A DNA stretch of 39,984 nucleotides from Mycolicibacter sinensis (GCF_001667945.1 NZ_LZJK01000072.1:1-39984); one strand, 5' to 3'; shown: positions 32,589 through 39,937, counted from the first letter of the stretch. Notes: generated by a model from the letters alone, not told the origin. Numbers and translations are program-made.

Positions 32589-32637
32589 TGTGCGGTTTCG
32601 TACGCAACCCGCCGCCCAGCGCGTACGAAACCGCACA
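32589..32637. terminator. Strong bidirectional terminator: 17-bp perfect stem
   Basis: TGTGCGGTTTCGTACGC (32589-32605) is the exact reverse complement of 32621-32637, with a 15-nt loop. It lies in the 80-bp gap between the convergent ACAD (stop 32573) and P450 (stop 32654), so it can serve both. No T-run follows. Confidence 0.8.
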
Positions 32638-32653
32638 ATGGGCGTTCGCGGTC

Positions 32654-34021
32654 TCAGTCGATGACCACGCTTTCCTTGCGCTCGGTGATCGGGCGGGCGC
32701 ACTCCTGCTCGTCGCAGACCCGCTGCAGCTTCTCCAGCGTCTCGTCCAGACCCGGCCCGATCCGCTTGCCGGGGGTGAACGTGGCCGGCAGGTGCCGCAT
32801 ACCCTGGATGACACCGATGGTGTCGTAGTGCACCGTTCCCTCCGGGTCGCACCGATAGTCGGGCATCCGGTCGAGTACGGCGGTCAACATCGACTTGAAG
32901 ACGGTGCGCGCCACGTTGGAGCCGACGCAGCGGTGCACCCCGAGGCCGAAGCTGAAGTGCCGGTTGCCCTTCCGGTCCATGATGAGTTGGTTGGGGTCAT
33001 CGAAGATCGAGGGGTCCCGGTTGGCCATCGCCCAGGAGAGCCACAGTCGCTCACCCTCCTTGAATCGGGTGCCCACCAATTCGGTGTCAGCGGCGAAGGT
33101 ACGTCCGTCGCCGGGAGCCGGGGTGAAGTAGCGCAGGAACTCCTCGGTGGCCGGGTCCAACAGGGTGTCCCGGTCTCGGCTGAGCCGTTCACGTTCCTCG
33201 GGGTGCTGCGACAGCCACTCCAGCGAGTGGGCGGTCAGCGCGGTGGTGGTGTCGAAACCGCCGCCGATCACCAGGCCCACCATGCCGAGCGCATCGATGT
33301 CGGGTACCGGTTGCCCGTCGATCCGCGCCTGCGCCAGCGCGTTGACGATGCCGGGGCGCGGGTTCTCTTTGATCTCAAAGTAATTGGTGAGCAGATCTAG
33401 GCCCATCTGGCGGTGCAGCTCGGCGACCCGCACCGAGTCCGGATCGTGTTCGGGGGTGTAGACCGCCGCATGGACCGGCTCACAGTAGATCGTCCAGTTC
33501 TTCAGCGGAATACCGAGCATCGCCAGCGTGAAGACGGCGGGCGCGATGTTGGCCAGGTCATCGACGAAGTCGATGTGGCCTTCTTCGATCTTCTCGTTGA
33601 TGCAGGCGCGGACGATGTCGTGAATGAAGGGCTCCCACCGCTTGATCGCAGCGGGGGACAGGTAGGGGTTGACCACGTTGCGGTAGAAGCGATGTTCGTC
33701 GCCGTCCATTTCGAGCATGCCGCCGCGCACCCCGACTGCTCGCTTGGCCGGCGGGATGGAGATTCCCTTATAACCCCGCCGTTCGTTGTTGACGTCGTGG
33801 TCGTTGGAGATGTGCGGGCACCGGGCCAGCTCAAAGACCTCGTTTCCGCCGGCGGCAACCCAATGCCCGCCGTAGGCCTCGGTCCAGGCCATCGGACACT
33901 TGGTGTGCATCTCCGCGGTGATCGACTCGAAGTTCAGCCGGTACTCGGCGGTGTGCCGGTCGAAGTGATATGGCTGGTCCTTCTTGGGATCACTGTTGGT
34001 GACTGCTTCGTCGATACTCAA
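32654..34021 (-). CDS. Cytochrome P450
   Basis: A 455-residue P450 of a longer type than the other two. The heme loop is FSFGLGVHRCVG (Cys about 365), the I-helix has VIGGGFDTTT, and ExxR is in EEFLRYF. The start is a TTG at 34021 (MSIDEAVTNSD) with AGGGAG 8 bp upstream. The last 30 or so residues (EKLQRVCDEQECARPITERKE) form an extra tail beyond the usual P450 end. The ferredoxin at 34038-34244 lies directly upstream and is the likely donor. Last gene of the minus-strand operon starting at 35964. Confidence 0.94.
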   Translation of the reverse strand: MSIDEAVTNSDPKKDQPYHFDRHTAEYRLNFESITAEMHTKCPMAWTEAYGGHWVAAGGNEVFELARCPHISNDHDVNNERRGYKGISIPPAKRAVGVRGGMLEMDGDEHRFYRNVVNPYLSPAAIKRWEPFIHDIVRACINEKIEEGHIDFVDDLANIAPAVFTLAMLGIPLKNWTIYCEPVHAAVYTPEHDPDSVRVAELHRQMGLDLLTNYFEIKENPRPGIVNALAQARIDGQPVPDIDALGMVGLVIGGGFDTTTALTAHSLEWLSQHPEERERLSRDRDTLLDPATEEFLRYFTPAPGDGRTFAADTELVGTRFKEGERLWLSWAMANRDPSIFDDPNQLIMDRKGNRHFSFGLGVHRCVGSNVARTVFKSMLTAVLDRMPDYRCDPEGTVHYDTIGVIQGMRHLPATFTPGKRIGPGLDETLEKLQRVCDEQECARPITERKESVVID

Positions 34022-34037
34022 CGCGTTGTCTCCCTTG

Positions 34038-34244
34038 TCATTGGCTGTCGTCGTCAGTGAGGATGATCGCCTGCTCCGGGCAGGAGCGGGCGGCTTCCCG
34101 CACCAGGTCGTGTTGGTCGGCGGGGACGACTTCCTTTGCCGCCGTGGAGTGACCGTCGATGTCGTCGAGGTCGAAGGAATCGGGCGCGATCATCTTGCAC
34201 AGACCGTGGCCCTGACAGCGCTCCGGGTCAACCCAAACTTTCAT
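34038..34244 (-). CDS. Single-cluster [3Fe-4S]-type ferredoxin
   Basis: A 68-residue ferredoxin with C-x2-H-x2-C (RCQGHGLCKMIAPDSF) and distal CP in ARSCPEQAI. It closely resembles the one at 19130. The ATG at 34244 has AGGAG 4 bp upstream. It precedes the P450 by 16 bp and is its probable electron donor. Confidence 0.92.
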   Translation of the reverse strand: MKVWVDPERCQGHGLCKMIAPDSFDLDDIDGHSTAAKEVVPADQHDLVREAARSCPEQAIILTDDDSQ

Positions 34245-34284
34245 GCTGCTCCTATCGAACGTGCCGAATCCGCCTCAGCCGCAA

Positions 34285-35145
34285 TCAGACGTGGTAGTCG
34301 TACCACTTGAGGTATCCGCCGGCGTCGACCCGCAACTGCATGCCGGTGACGTACCGGGCCTCGTCAGACGCGAGCCACAGAACCGCGTTGGAGATGTCCT
34401 CCGGTTCGATGAACGGCACCTTCATCGCCTGCTGGACGTAGAAGACCGGTTCGGCGTCGGCGCGCGTCGGGTGTTCCAGGTCGGGGCGGAACGACCGGTA
34501 CATCGGCTCGCTCTGCAACATATCGGTGTTGCAGTTAGTCGGGTGGATGACGTTGGCGCGGATACCGCGCACCGCCACCTCGGTGGCCAAGTCGTGAACG
34601 TACTGCGCGATAAGGCGTTTGGAGGTCATGTAGGCCATTCCACCCGGGTCGTTACCGGGATTGGCCTTCTGGTGGGCGTCCATCAGCGCCGCCGCTGAGG
34701 AGGTCGCGATGATCGATGCGCCCTCGCCCAGATGGGGCAGTGCGACCTGGATGCCGTTGATGGTGCCTACCAGGTTGGTGTTGATGACGTCGGTCCACGC
34801 CTGCAGCGGGGGGTTACCCTTCATGCCGGCCACGCCGGCTTGGGCGACGACGATGTCGAGCTTGCCGAATTCGGCGAGCCCGGCGTCCAGTGCGCTCTTC
34901 AGCGCCGCCGCGTCGCGCACGTCGGCCTGCGCGGTGACGATGCCGCGGCCGGTCTTCTCGACCAGCTTGGCGGTCTCCTCGAGGTCCTCGGGCCGTGCCA
35001 TCGGATAGCCGATCGTCTCGATGTCTTGGCACAGGTCGACGGCGATGATGTCGGCGCCTTCTTCGGCCAGCCGCAGCGCGTGGCTACGGCCCTGTCCGCG
35101 GGCTGCGCCCGTGATGAATGCGACCTTTCCGGCAACACGTCCCAC
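34285..35145 (-). CDS. Mycofactocin-type short-chain dehydrogenase/reductase
   Basis: A 286-residue SDR. The cofactor motif is TGAARGQGRSHALRLAEEGADIIAVDLC, followed by the long insert (QDIETIGYPMARPEDLEET) that marks the mycofactocin-dependent SDR subfamily, in which NAD(H) stays bound and mycofactocin is the external redox partner. The catalytic Tyr-x3-Lys is in MAYMTSKRL, with Ser in ATSSAAALM. It would oxidise an alcohol formed by a P450. The GTG start at 35145 has AGGA 6 bp upstream. It follows the SDR at 35188 by 42 bp and precedes a ferredoxin. Confidence 0.9.
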   Translation of the reverse strand: MGRVAGKVAFITGAARGQGRSHALRLAEEGADIIAVDLCQDIETIGYPMARPEDLEETAKLVEKTGRGIVTAQADVRDAAALKSALDAGLAEFGKLDIVVAQAGVAGMKGNPPLQAWTDVINTNLVGTINGIQVALPHLGEGASIIATSSAAALMDAHQKANPGNDPGGMAYMTSKRLIAQYVHDLATEVAVRGIRANVIHPTNCNTDMLQSEPMYRSFRPDLEHPTRADAEPVFYVQQAMKVPFIEPEDISNAVLWLASDEARYVTGMQLRVDAGGYLKWYDYHV

Positions 35146-35187
35146 AACTGTTCCTTTCGTTGGTGCACACCGTCGGTGCGGCGAGTG

Positions 35188-35964
35188 TCAGGTGTTGCGA
35201 CCGCCGTTGACGCCCAGGATCTGCCCGGTGATGTAGCCGGCCTCCTCTGACGCCAGGAACGCACACGCGGCGGCGATGTCTTCGGGCCGTCCCATCCGGC
35301 GCACCGGGGTCTTGGCGATGTTGTCCTCGATGTCGCCGAGGAACCCGTGGTCCGCGGCGTTGCGCAGCATGGGGGTGTCGATGAAGCCGGGCGGCACGGC
35401 GTTGACGGTGATTCCGCTGGGGCCGTACTCCAGTGCCAGGGTCTTGGTGAGTCCGTTCACGGCGGATTTGGCCGCCACGTAGTGCGCCATATAAGGAGTG
35501 CCGGAGTGCGTGCTCGACGAGGAGATGTTGATGATGCGTCCCCAGCCGGCCTCGACCATGTCGGGCAGCACCGCCTGAATGGTGTGGAAGACGCCGTTGA
35601 GGTTGATGTCGATGATCTGCTGCCAGTCCTCGAAACTGATGTGGCTGAACTTCTTGAAGCCGTCTTTGCCGGCGGCGTTGACGAGGATGGTGACCGGCCC
35701 CAGCTGCTGTCGGATCTGGGTCAACGCGGCGTCGATCTGGCCGCGATCGGTGACGTCGGCGGCGAAGGCGAGATCCTGCTCGCCGTGCCCGTGCGGCGCT
35801 CCCAGCTTCGCCTCTCCTCCGTCGAGGCTCGCTGAACCGCCGGGCTTCAGATCGATGACCGCCACCCGGTGGCCGTCGGCCCGCAAACGGTTCACCACGG
35901 CCGCACCGATGCCCGAGGCGCCCCCGGTCACAACAGCCGTTCTCACGAGGCCCGTCTCGGTCAC
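35188..35964 (-). CDS. Short-chain dehydrogenase (FabG/BadH-like) carrying an in-frame palindromic insert
   Basis: A 258-residue SDR with TGGASGIGAAVVNRL, VNAAGKDGF and the catalytic YVAAK with SSSS upstream. It resembles 3-oxoacyl reductases and 2-hydroxycyclohexanecarboxyl-CoA dehydrogenase (BadH) in layout, so a beta-hydroxyacyl-CoA dehydrogenase role is likely. Residues 41-57, directly after the second beta-strand (AVIDLK), are encoded by the 49-bp palindromic element at 35794-35842. This loop borders the cofactor adenosine site, so the protein tolerates the extra peptide there. The GTG at 35964 has AGGGG 7 bp upstream. Operator 6 lies 24 bp before the start. Confidence 0.9.
   Translation of the reverse strand: MTETGLVRTAVVTGGASGIGAAVVNRLRADGHRVAVIDLKPGGSASLDGGEAKLGAPHGHGEQDLAFAADVTDRGQIDAALTQIRQQLGPVTILVNAAGKDGFKKFSHISFEDWQQIIDINLNGVFHTIQAVLPDMVEAGWGRIINISSSSTHSGTPYMAHYVAAKSAVNGLTKTLALEYGPSGITVNAVPPGFIDTPMLRNAADHGFLGDIEDNIAKTPVRRMGRPEDIAAACAFLASEEAGYITGQILGVNGGRNT
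35794..35842 (-). repeat. Intragenic palindromic element, copy 2 (in SDR gene)
   Basis: A 49-bp element, differing from copy 1 at 3 positions. It folds as three stacked stems (7, 4 and 5 bp) around a 9-nt loop, with one mismatch in the outer stem. It encodes GSASLDGGEAKLGAP in the gene's own frame; element base 1 is the third base of a codon, as in both other copies. The inner stem reads GCCTC/GAGGC here but GGCTC/GAGCC in copy 1: both bases of one pair have changed together. Confidence 0.85.
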
Positions 35965-35987
35965 AAAGAATCCCCTTTCCAAGGTGT

Positions 35988-36002
35988 GAGAATCGTACTC
36001 TC
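35988..36002. promoter_or_regulatory. Operator 6: GAGAAT-CGT-ACTCTC
   Basis: Matches the operator family at 11 of 12 arm positions. It sits 24 bp upstream of the SDR start at 35964 in the 218-bp region between that gene and the divergent aldehyde dehydrogenase. Confidence 0.65.
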
Positions 36003-36021
36003 GTACAACTGTTTCTGGCAA

Positions 36022-36035
36022 GGTTCGGCCGAACC
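36022..36035. promoter_or_regulatory. Perfect 14-bp palindrome GGTTCGGCCGAACC
   Basis: A self-complementary 14-mer 20 bp beyond operator 6, in the same divergent promoter region. It could bind a second regulator. The rest of the region (36036-36152) shows nothing else clear. Confidence 0.35.
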
Positions 36036-36152
36036 GGCTCCCAGCAGGGGCGATGCCGAATCGCCGCGCAGAGGCGTTGCCCAGCGGTCGGGCCGACAGG
36101 CGGCCAACCCCGCTTGAGTTCTCCCTGTCGAGATGTATGATTCGCCGCACAT

Positions 36153-36167
36153 GAGAATGTAGTTACC
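36153..36167. promoter_or_regulatory. Operator half-site before aldehyde dehydrogenase
   Basis: A perfect left half GAGAAT (36153-36158) followed by GTA and a poor right half (GTTACC, 3 of 6). It lies 15 bp before the ATG at 36183, which fits a weak or remnant operator for the plus-strand operon. Confidence 0.35.
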
Positions 36168-36182
36168 CGGCGGGAGGCTTGC

Positions 36183-37754
36183 ATGGGTTCGCAGGAAACG
36201 GCAGCGATCGTCGCCGGCGGTTCAGCGAGGCTCGACGGAGGAGAGCCGAAGCTGGGACCGCCGAATGATGCAGATGGTTCCGGCGGTGCGAAGGCCACCG
36301 AGCAGGTTGCCGCCCGGCAGCTGCTGATCGACGGCAAGCTGGTGGGCGCGGACCGTACCTACGCATCACTCAATCCGGCCACCGGAGAGGTCCTGGGCTA
36401 TGCGCCGGACGCCGGCGTGGAGCAGGCCGCCGCCGCCGTCGCGGCCGCACGGCGCGCCTTCGACGCCGGCGATTGGGCGACCGACACCGCGCTGCGGATC
36501 CGCTGCCTCGATCAACTGCACCGCGCGCTCGTCGAGCACCGTGACGAACTCGCCGACCTCACCATCGCCGAAGTCGGGGCCACGGCGGCGCTGACCCAGG
36601 GCGCCCAGCTGGACCAGCCGATCGCGATCGTGCGCTACTACGCCGATCTGCTCCGCGACTATCCGATGACCGAAGACCTCGGCAACGCCGAGAGCCGCGG
36701 GATGCTGCACCACCGTTGGGTGGAGAAAGAAGCCGCCGGAGTCGTCGCCGCGATCATCGCGTACAACTACCCCAACCAGCTGGCGCTGGCGAAGCTGGCC
36801 CCGGCGCTGGCGGCCGGCTGCACCCTGGTGCTCAAGGCCGCGCCCGACACCCCGCTGGTGACGCTGGCGCTCGGGGAGATCATCGCCAATCACACCGACA
36901 TCCCGGCCGGCGTGGTCAACGTGCTCAGCTCGTCGGACGCGGAGGTCGGCGCGGTGCTGACCACCGACCCGGACGTGGACATGGTCACCTTCACCGGATC
37001 CACCCCGACCGGGCGGGCGATCATGGCCGCCGCGAGCGGCACGCTCAAGCGGGTCTTCTTAGAACTCGGTGGCAAGTCGGCGGCGATCGTGCTCGACGAC
37101 GCCGACTTCAACATGGCCGCGGTCTTCGCCGCGTTCTCGATGGTCACGCACGCCGGCCAGGGCTGTGCGCTGACGTCGCGGTTGCTGGTGCCCAACAGTC
37201 ATCACGACGAGATCGTCGAGTTGATCAAGACCAACTTCTCGCATGTGCGCTACGGCGACCCGACGGACCCGAAGACCTACATGGGCCCGCTGATCAGTGC
37301 CAAGCAGCGCGACAAGGTCGACGGCATGGTGCAACGGGCGGTGGCAGCGGGGGCCACCCTGGTGACCGGCGGGGAAAAGGTCGATCCCGGCTTCTTCTAC
37401 ACCCCGACGCTGCTCACAGGAGTCGATCCGGACAGTGAGATCGCCCAGGAAGAGGTCTTCGGGCCGGTGCTGACGGTGATCGGCTACGACGATGACGACG
37501 ACGCGGTACGGATCGCCAACAACTCGATCTACGGACTGTCGGGTGCGATCTTCGGCGGCCAAGACCGGGCGCTGGCACTGGCCCGCCGGATCCGAACCGG
37601 AACGTTCTCGATCAACGGCGGCAACTACTTTCATCCGGACGCCCCGTTCGGGGGATACAAGCAGTCCGGGATCGGACGGGAGATGGGCGTCGCCGGGCTG
37701 GAGGAGTTCCTGGAGCGCAAGACGTTTGCCGCACCCGTTGGAGCGGCCGGATGA
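36183..37754 (+). CDS. Aldehyde dehydrogenase carrying an in-frame palindromic insert near its N-terminus
   Basis: A 523-residue NAD(P)-dependent aldehyde dehydrogenase. The oxyanion Asn is in AYNYPNQ, the cofactor motif in FTGSTPTG, the general base in LELGGKSA, the catalytic Cys in HAGQGCALTSR, and EEVFGPVL and APFGGYKQSGIGRE are present. The enzyme fold starts near residue 45 (RQLLIDGKLV); before it lies an extra low-complexity leader in which residues 11-27 are encoded by the palindromic element 36215-36263. The ATG at 36183 has GGGAGG 5 bp upstream, so the leader is probably translated. It overlaps the CoA-transferase gene by 4 bp. Probably oxidises an aldehyde of the pathway to an acid ready for CoA activation. 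Confidence 0.92.
   Translation: MGSQETAAIVAGGSARLDGGEPKLGPPNDADGSGGAKATEQVAARQLLIDGKLVGADRTYASLNPATGEVLGYAPDAGVEQAAAAVAAARRAFDAGDWATDTALRIRCLDQLHRALVEHRDELADLTIAEVGATAALTQGAQLDQPIAIVRYYADLLRDYPMTEDLGNAESRGMLHHRWVEKEAAGVVAAIIAYNYPNQLALAKLAPALAAGCTLVLKAAPDTPLVTLALGEIIANHTDIPAGVVNVLSSSDAEVGAVLTTDPDVDMVTFTGSTPTGRAIMAAASGTLKRVFLELGGKSAAIVLDDADFNMAAVFAAFSMVTHAGQGCALTSRLLVPNSHHDEIVELIKTNFSHVRYGDPTDPKTYMGPLISAKQRDKVDGMVQRAVAAGATLVTGGEKVDPGFFYTPTLLTGVDPDSEIAQEEVFGPVLTVIGYDDDDDAVRIANNSIYGLSGAIFGGQDRALALARRIRTGTFSINGGNYFHPDAPFGGYKQSGIGREMGVAGLEEFLERKTFAAPVGAAG
36215..36263 (+). repeat. Intragenic palindromic element, copy 1 (in aldehyde dehydrogenase gene)
   Basis: A 49-bp element with complete pairing: CGGCGGT (36215-36221) with ACCGCCG (36257-36263), CAGC with GCTG, and GGCTC with GAGCC, around a 9-nt loop; small internal loops separate the stems. 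It encodes GSARLDGGEPKLGPP in the gene's frame. Nearly identical copies lie at 35794-35842 and 39301-39349. Confidence 0.87.
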
Positions 37755-38956
37755 GGCCGCTGGAGGGCATCCGGGTGCTCGAGGTCGCGATGTACGGCTT
37801 CGTTCCGTCGGCCGGTGCGGTGTTGGCCGAGTGGGGCGCCGAGGTCATCAAGGTCGAGCACGCGGTCACCGGAGACCCACAGCGCGGGTTGCGCCAAACC
37901 GGCCAGCTGAAGGTGGAGGGTGACCCGAATCCCAACATCGAACACGCCAACCGCGGCAAACGCAGCATCGGCCTGGACATGGCGGTGCCCGAAGGGCGGG
38001 AGGTGCTCTATGAACTGGCCCGCCGCGCCGATGTGTTCCTGACCAGCTTCTTGCCGGCGCACCGGCGCAAGTTCGGCATCGACGTCGACGACATCCGGGC
38101 GATCAACCCGAAGGTCATCTATGCCCGCGGCAGCGCACTGGGCCCGCGCGGGGCCGAGGCCGAAAAGGGCGGCTACGACATGACCGCCTTCTGGTGCCGG
38201 GCGGGGACCGCGGCGACCATCACCCCGCCCGGGACCGAGGGCATGATCGCGCCGCCGGGGCCCGCCTACGGCGACACCATCTCCGGCACCAACCTGGCCG
38301 GCGGGATCGCGGCGGCGCTGCTGAAAAGGGAACGCACCGGTGAGCCGTCGGTCGTCGACGTGTCGCTGCTGGGCAGCGGACTGTGGGCGATGGGCCACAC
38401 GGTGGCCCTCACCAAACACCTCGGTCAGCGGCTGGAAGCGCCGGTGCCCGGCGTGCACGGCTCGCCGGTCAATCCGTTGACCGGTCTGTACGCCACCGCC
38501 GACGGGCGCTACATCTCGTTCGTGATGATGCAGCCGACCAAGTTCTGGGCCGACGTCTGCCGGCACATCGACCGCCCCGAGCTCATCGACGACCCGCGGT
38601 TCGCCACCGCCGAGCAGATCGCAGCCAACACCGCGGAAGCGGTCAAGATCCTCACCGAGGCGATCGCCGCCCGCTCCTTGGCCGAGTGGAGCGAACGCTT
38701 CGCGACGCTGGCCGGGCCGTGGGCGCCGGTCCAGGACACCCTGCAGGCGGCCGAGGACGCCCAGATCCGCGCCAACGACTATGTCATCCGGGCGGGTGAG
38801 CTCGAATTGGTCGCCAGTCCGGTGCAGTTCGACGTCACCGCCGCCGAAACCGGCCCGGCCCCCGGCTTCGCCGAGCAGACCGACGAGATCCTGACCGACC
38901 TCGGCCTGGACTGGGACCGGATCATCGAACTGAAGACCGTCGGCGCGGTCACCTGA
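37751..38956 (+). CDS. CaiB/BaiF-type (class III) CoA-transferase
   Basis: A 401-residue family III CoA-transferase. It starts LEGIRVLEVAMYGFVPSAGAVLAEWGAEVIKVE, the hallmark N-terminus, has NRGKRSIGLDM, and carries the catalytic Asp in PAYGDTISGTN (D175). It moves CoA from one acyl-CoA to a free acid, an ATP-free way of activating a substrate or recycling CoA. It overlaps the aldehyde dehydrogenase gene by 4 bp, so the acid made there is a plausible substrate; the same family also contains racemases such as AMACR, which would help with branched chains. Confidence 0.92.
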   Translation: MRPLEGIRVLEVAMYGFVPSAGAVLAEWGAEVIKVEHAVTGDPQRGLRQTGQLKVEGDPNPNIEHANRGKRSIGLDMAVPEGREVLYELARRADVFLTSFLPAHRRKFGIDVDDIRAINPKVIYARGSALGPRGAEAEKGGYDMTAFWCRAGTAATITPPGTEGMIAPPGPAYGDTISGTNLAGGIAAALLKRERTGEPSVVDVSLLGSGLWAMGHTVALTKHLGQRLEAPVPGVHGSPVNPLTGLYATADGRYISFVMMQPTKFWADVCRHIDRPELIDDPRFATAEQIAANTAEAVKILTEAIAARSLAEWSERFATLAGPWAPVQDTLQAAEDAQIRANDYVIRAGELELVASPVQFDVTAAETGPAPGFAEQTDEILTDLGLDWDRIIELKTVGAVT

Positions 38957-38971
38957 AAGCCTGGGATCGAG

Positions 38972-39937
38972 ATGCCGCACGTAGCTTCGATTGGCACCTA
39001 CTTGCCGTGCTGGGGAACCGCCCTGCGGCGGCTGGCCGGTGACGACGAGGACGCCATCACCCTGGCGGTTGAGGCCGGCCGTGCCGCGCTGGCCGAAGGC
39101 GGGGCGGTGGAGCGGCTGGTGATCGTGAGCCGCGACCTTCCGTTGACCGAGAGCAGCAACGCCGCGGTGCTGCTGGCCGGGTTGGGCTTGGATCCCGAAC
39201 TGGAAGTGGTCGAGCGGCTCGGCGGTGCGCCCGCCGCGCTGGACGCCCTGAGTTCGGCGCGGCCGAGGACCCTGATCATCGGCGTCGATGTCGTCCCGGC
39301 CGACGGATCAGCAAGGCTCGACGGAGGAGAGGCGAAGCTGGGACCGCCGTATGGGAGCGGCGCCGTGGCGGTCCTCACCGCCGAGAACGGGCTGCGGGTG
39401 CGCACCGCGGCCCGCATCGCACGCAGCCTGCCGGTGCGTACCCGCAATGACGGGGTGGTGCACGACTACGGCGACCCGCGGTTGCTGCACGAGCGGGGAG
39501 TGGTGGCATCGCTGGCCCAGGCCTGGGCCGACACCCCGGTGATGCTGGCCGGGGTCGAGCACGAGCGCGCCGTCGCCTTGTGCAGCGGCGAGCCGGCGCC
39601 GCTGCCGACCAACGGCGCCAGCTCGGGGCTGTTCGCACTGGCGGTGCTGGCCGAGACGCAGACCGAGGGACCGCTGATCGCGGTCGAGCAGGCCAACCTG
39701 TCCGGCATCAACGTGTCCGGCGGTGAGGTCACGGTGCACCGCCGCGAACCGGTCGCCCGGCCGGTACCGCCGAGCGTGCTGACGCCGGGCGCGGACCTGC
39801 CGATCTCGCTGGCGGCCTACGAGCGTGCCTTCGAGGCCAAGGTGCGCTGGGAGGCGGGCAAGCACCCCGACAGCGACGAACTCGACTTCCCGCCGCGCTA
39901 CCGGGTCGGCGCGGACAGCACGCTGACCTCGGTGTAG
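38972..39937 (+). CDS. Thiolase-fold (HMG-CoA-synthase-like) protein without clear catalytic Cys, with palindromic insert
   Basis: A 321-residue protein resembling the thiolase-fold partners of DUF35 proteins. It begins VASIGTYLPCWG, has the strand LIIGVDVVPAD and the later GSGAVAVLT, and a Gly-rich LPTNGASSGLFAL near the end. The usual nucleophile region (Ala-Cys-x2-Gly) is replaced by ERLGGAPAALDAL, which has no Cys, so condensation chemistry is doubtful. Residues 110-126, between IGVDVVPAD and YGSGAVAV, are encoded by the palindromic element 39301-39349. It follows the CoA-transferase by 15 bp. It may need a DUF35 partner outside the window. Function is uncertain. Confidence 0.8.
   Translation: MPHVASIGTYLPCWGTALRRLAGDDEDAITLAVEAGRAALAEGGAVERLVIVSRDLPLTESSNAAVLLAGLGLDPELEVVERLGGAPAALDALSSARPRTLIIGVDVVPADGSARLDGGEAKLGPPYGSGAVAVLTAENGLRVRTAARIARSLPVRTRNDGVVHDYGDPRLLHERGVVASLAQAWADTPVMLAGVEHERAVALCSGEPAPLPTNGASSGLFALAVLAETQTEGPLIAVEQANLSGINVSGGEVTVHRREPVARPVPPSVLTPGADLPISLAAYERAFEAKVRWEAGKHPDSDELDFPPRYRVGADSTLTSV
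39301..39349 (+). repeat. Intragenic palindromic element, copy 3 (in thiolase-like gene)
   Basis: A 49-bp element, 45 of 49 identical to copy 1. It encodes GSARLDGGEAKLGPP in the same phase. Two outer-stem pairs and one inner-stem pair are mismatched (GGCTC against GAGGC), so it looks like a partly decayed copy. Confidence 0.83.

Noticed and set aside
36183..36317. Downstream restart of the aldehyde dehydrogenase that would leave the palindromic element untranslated
   Set aside because: No good start codon with ribosome site was found between the element and the enzyme fold, and the ATG at 36183 has GGGAGG at ideal spacing. In the other two genes the element is clearly internal.
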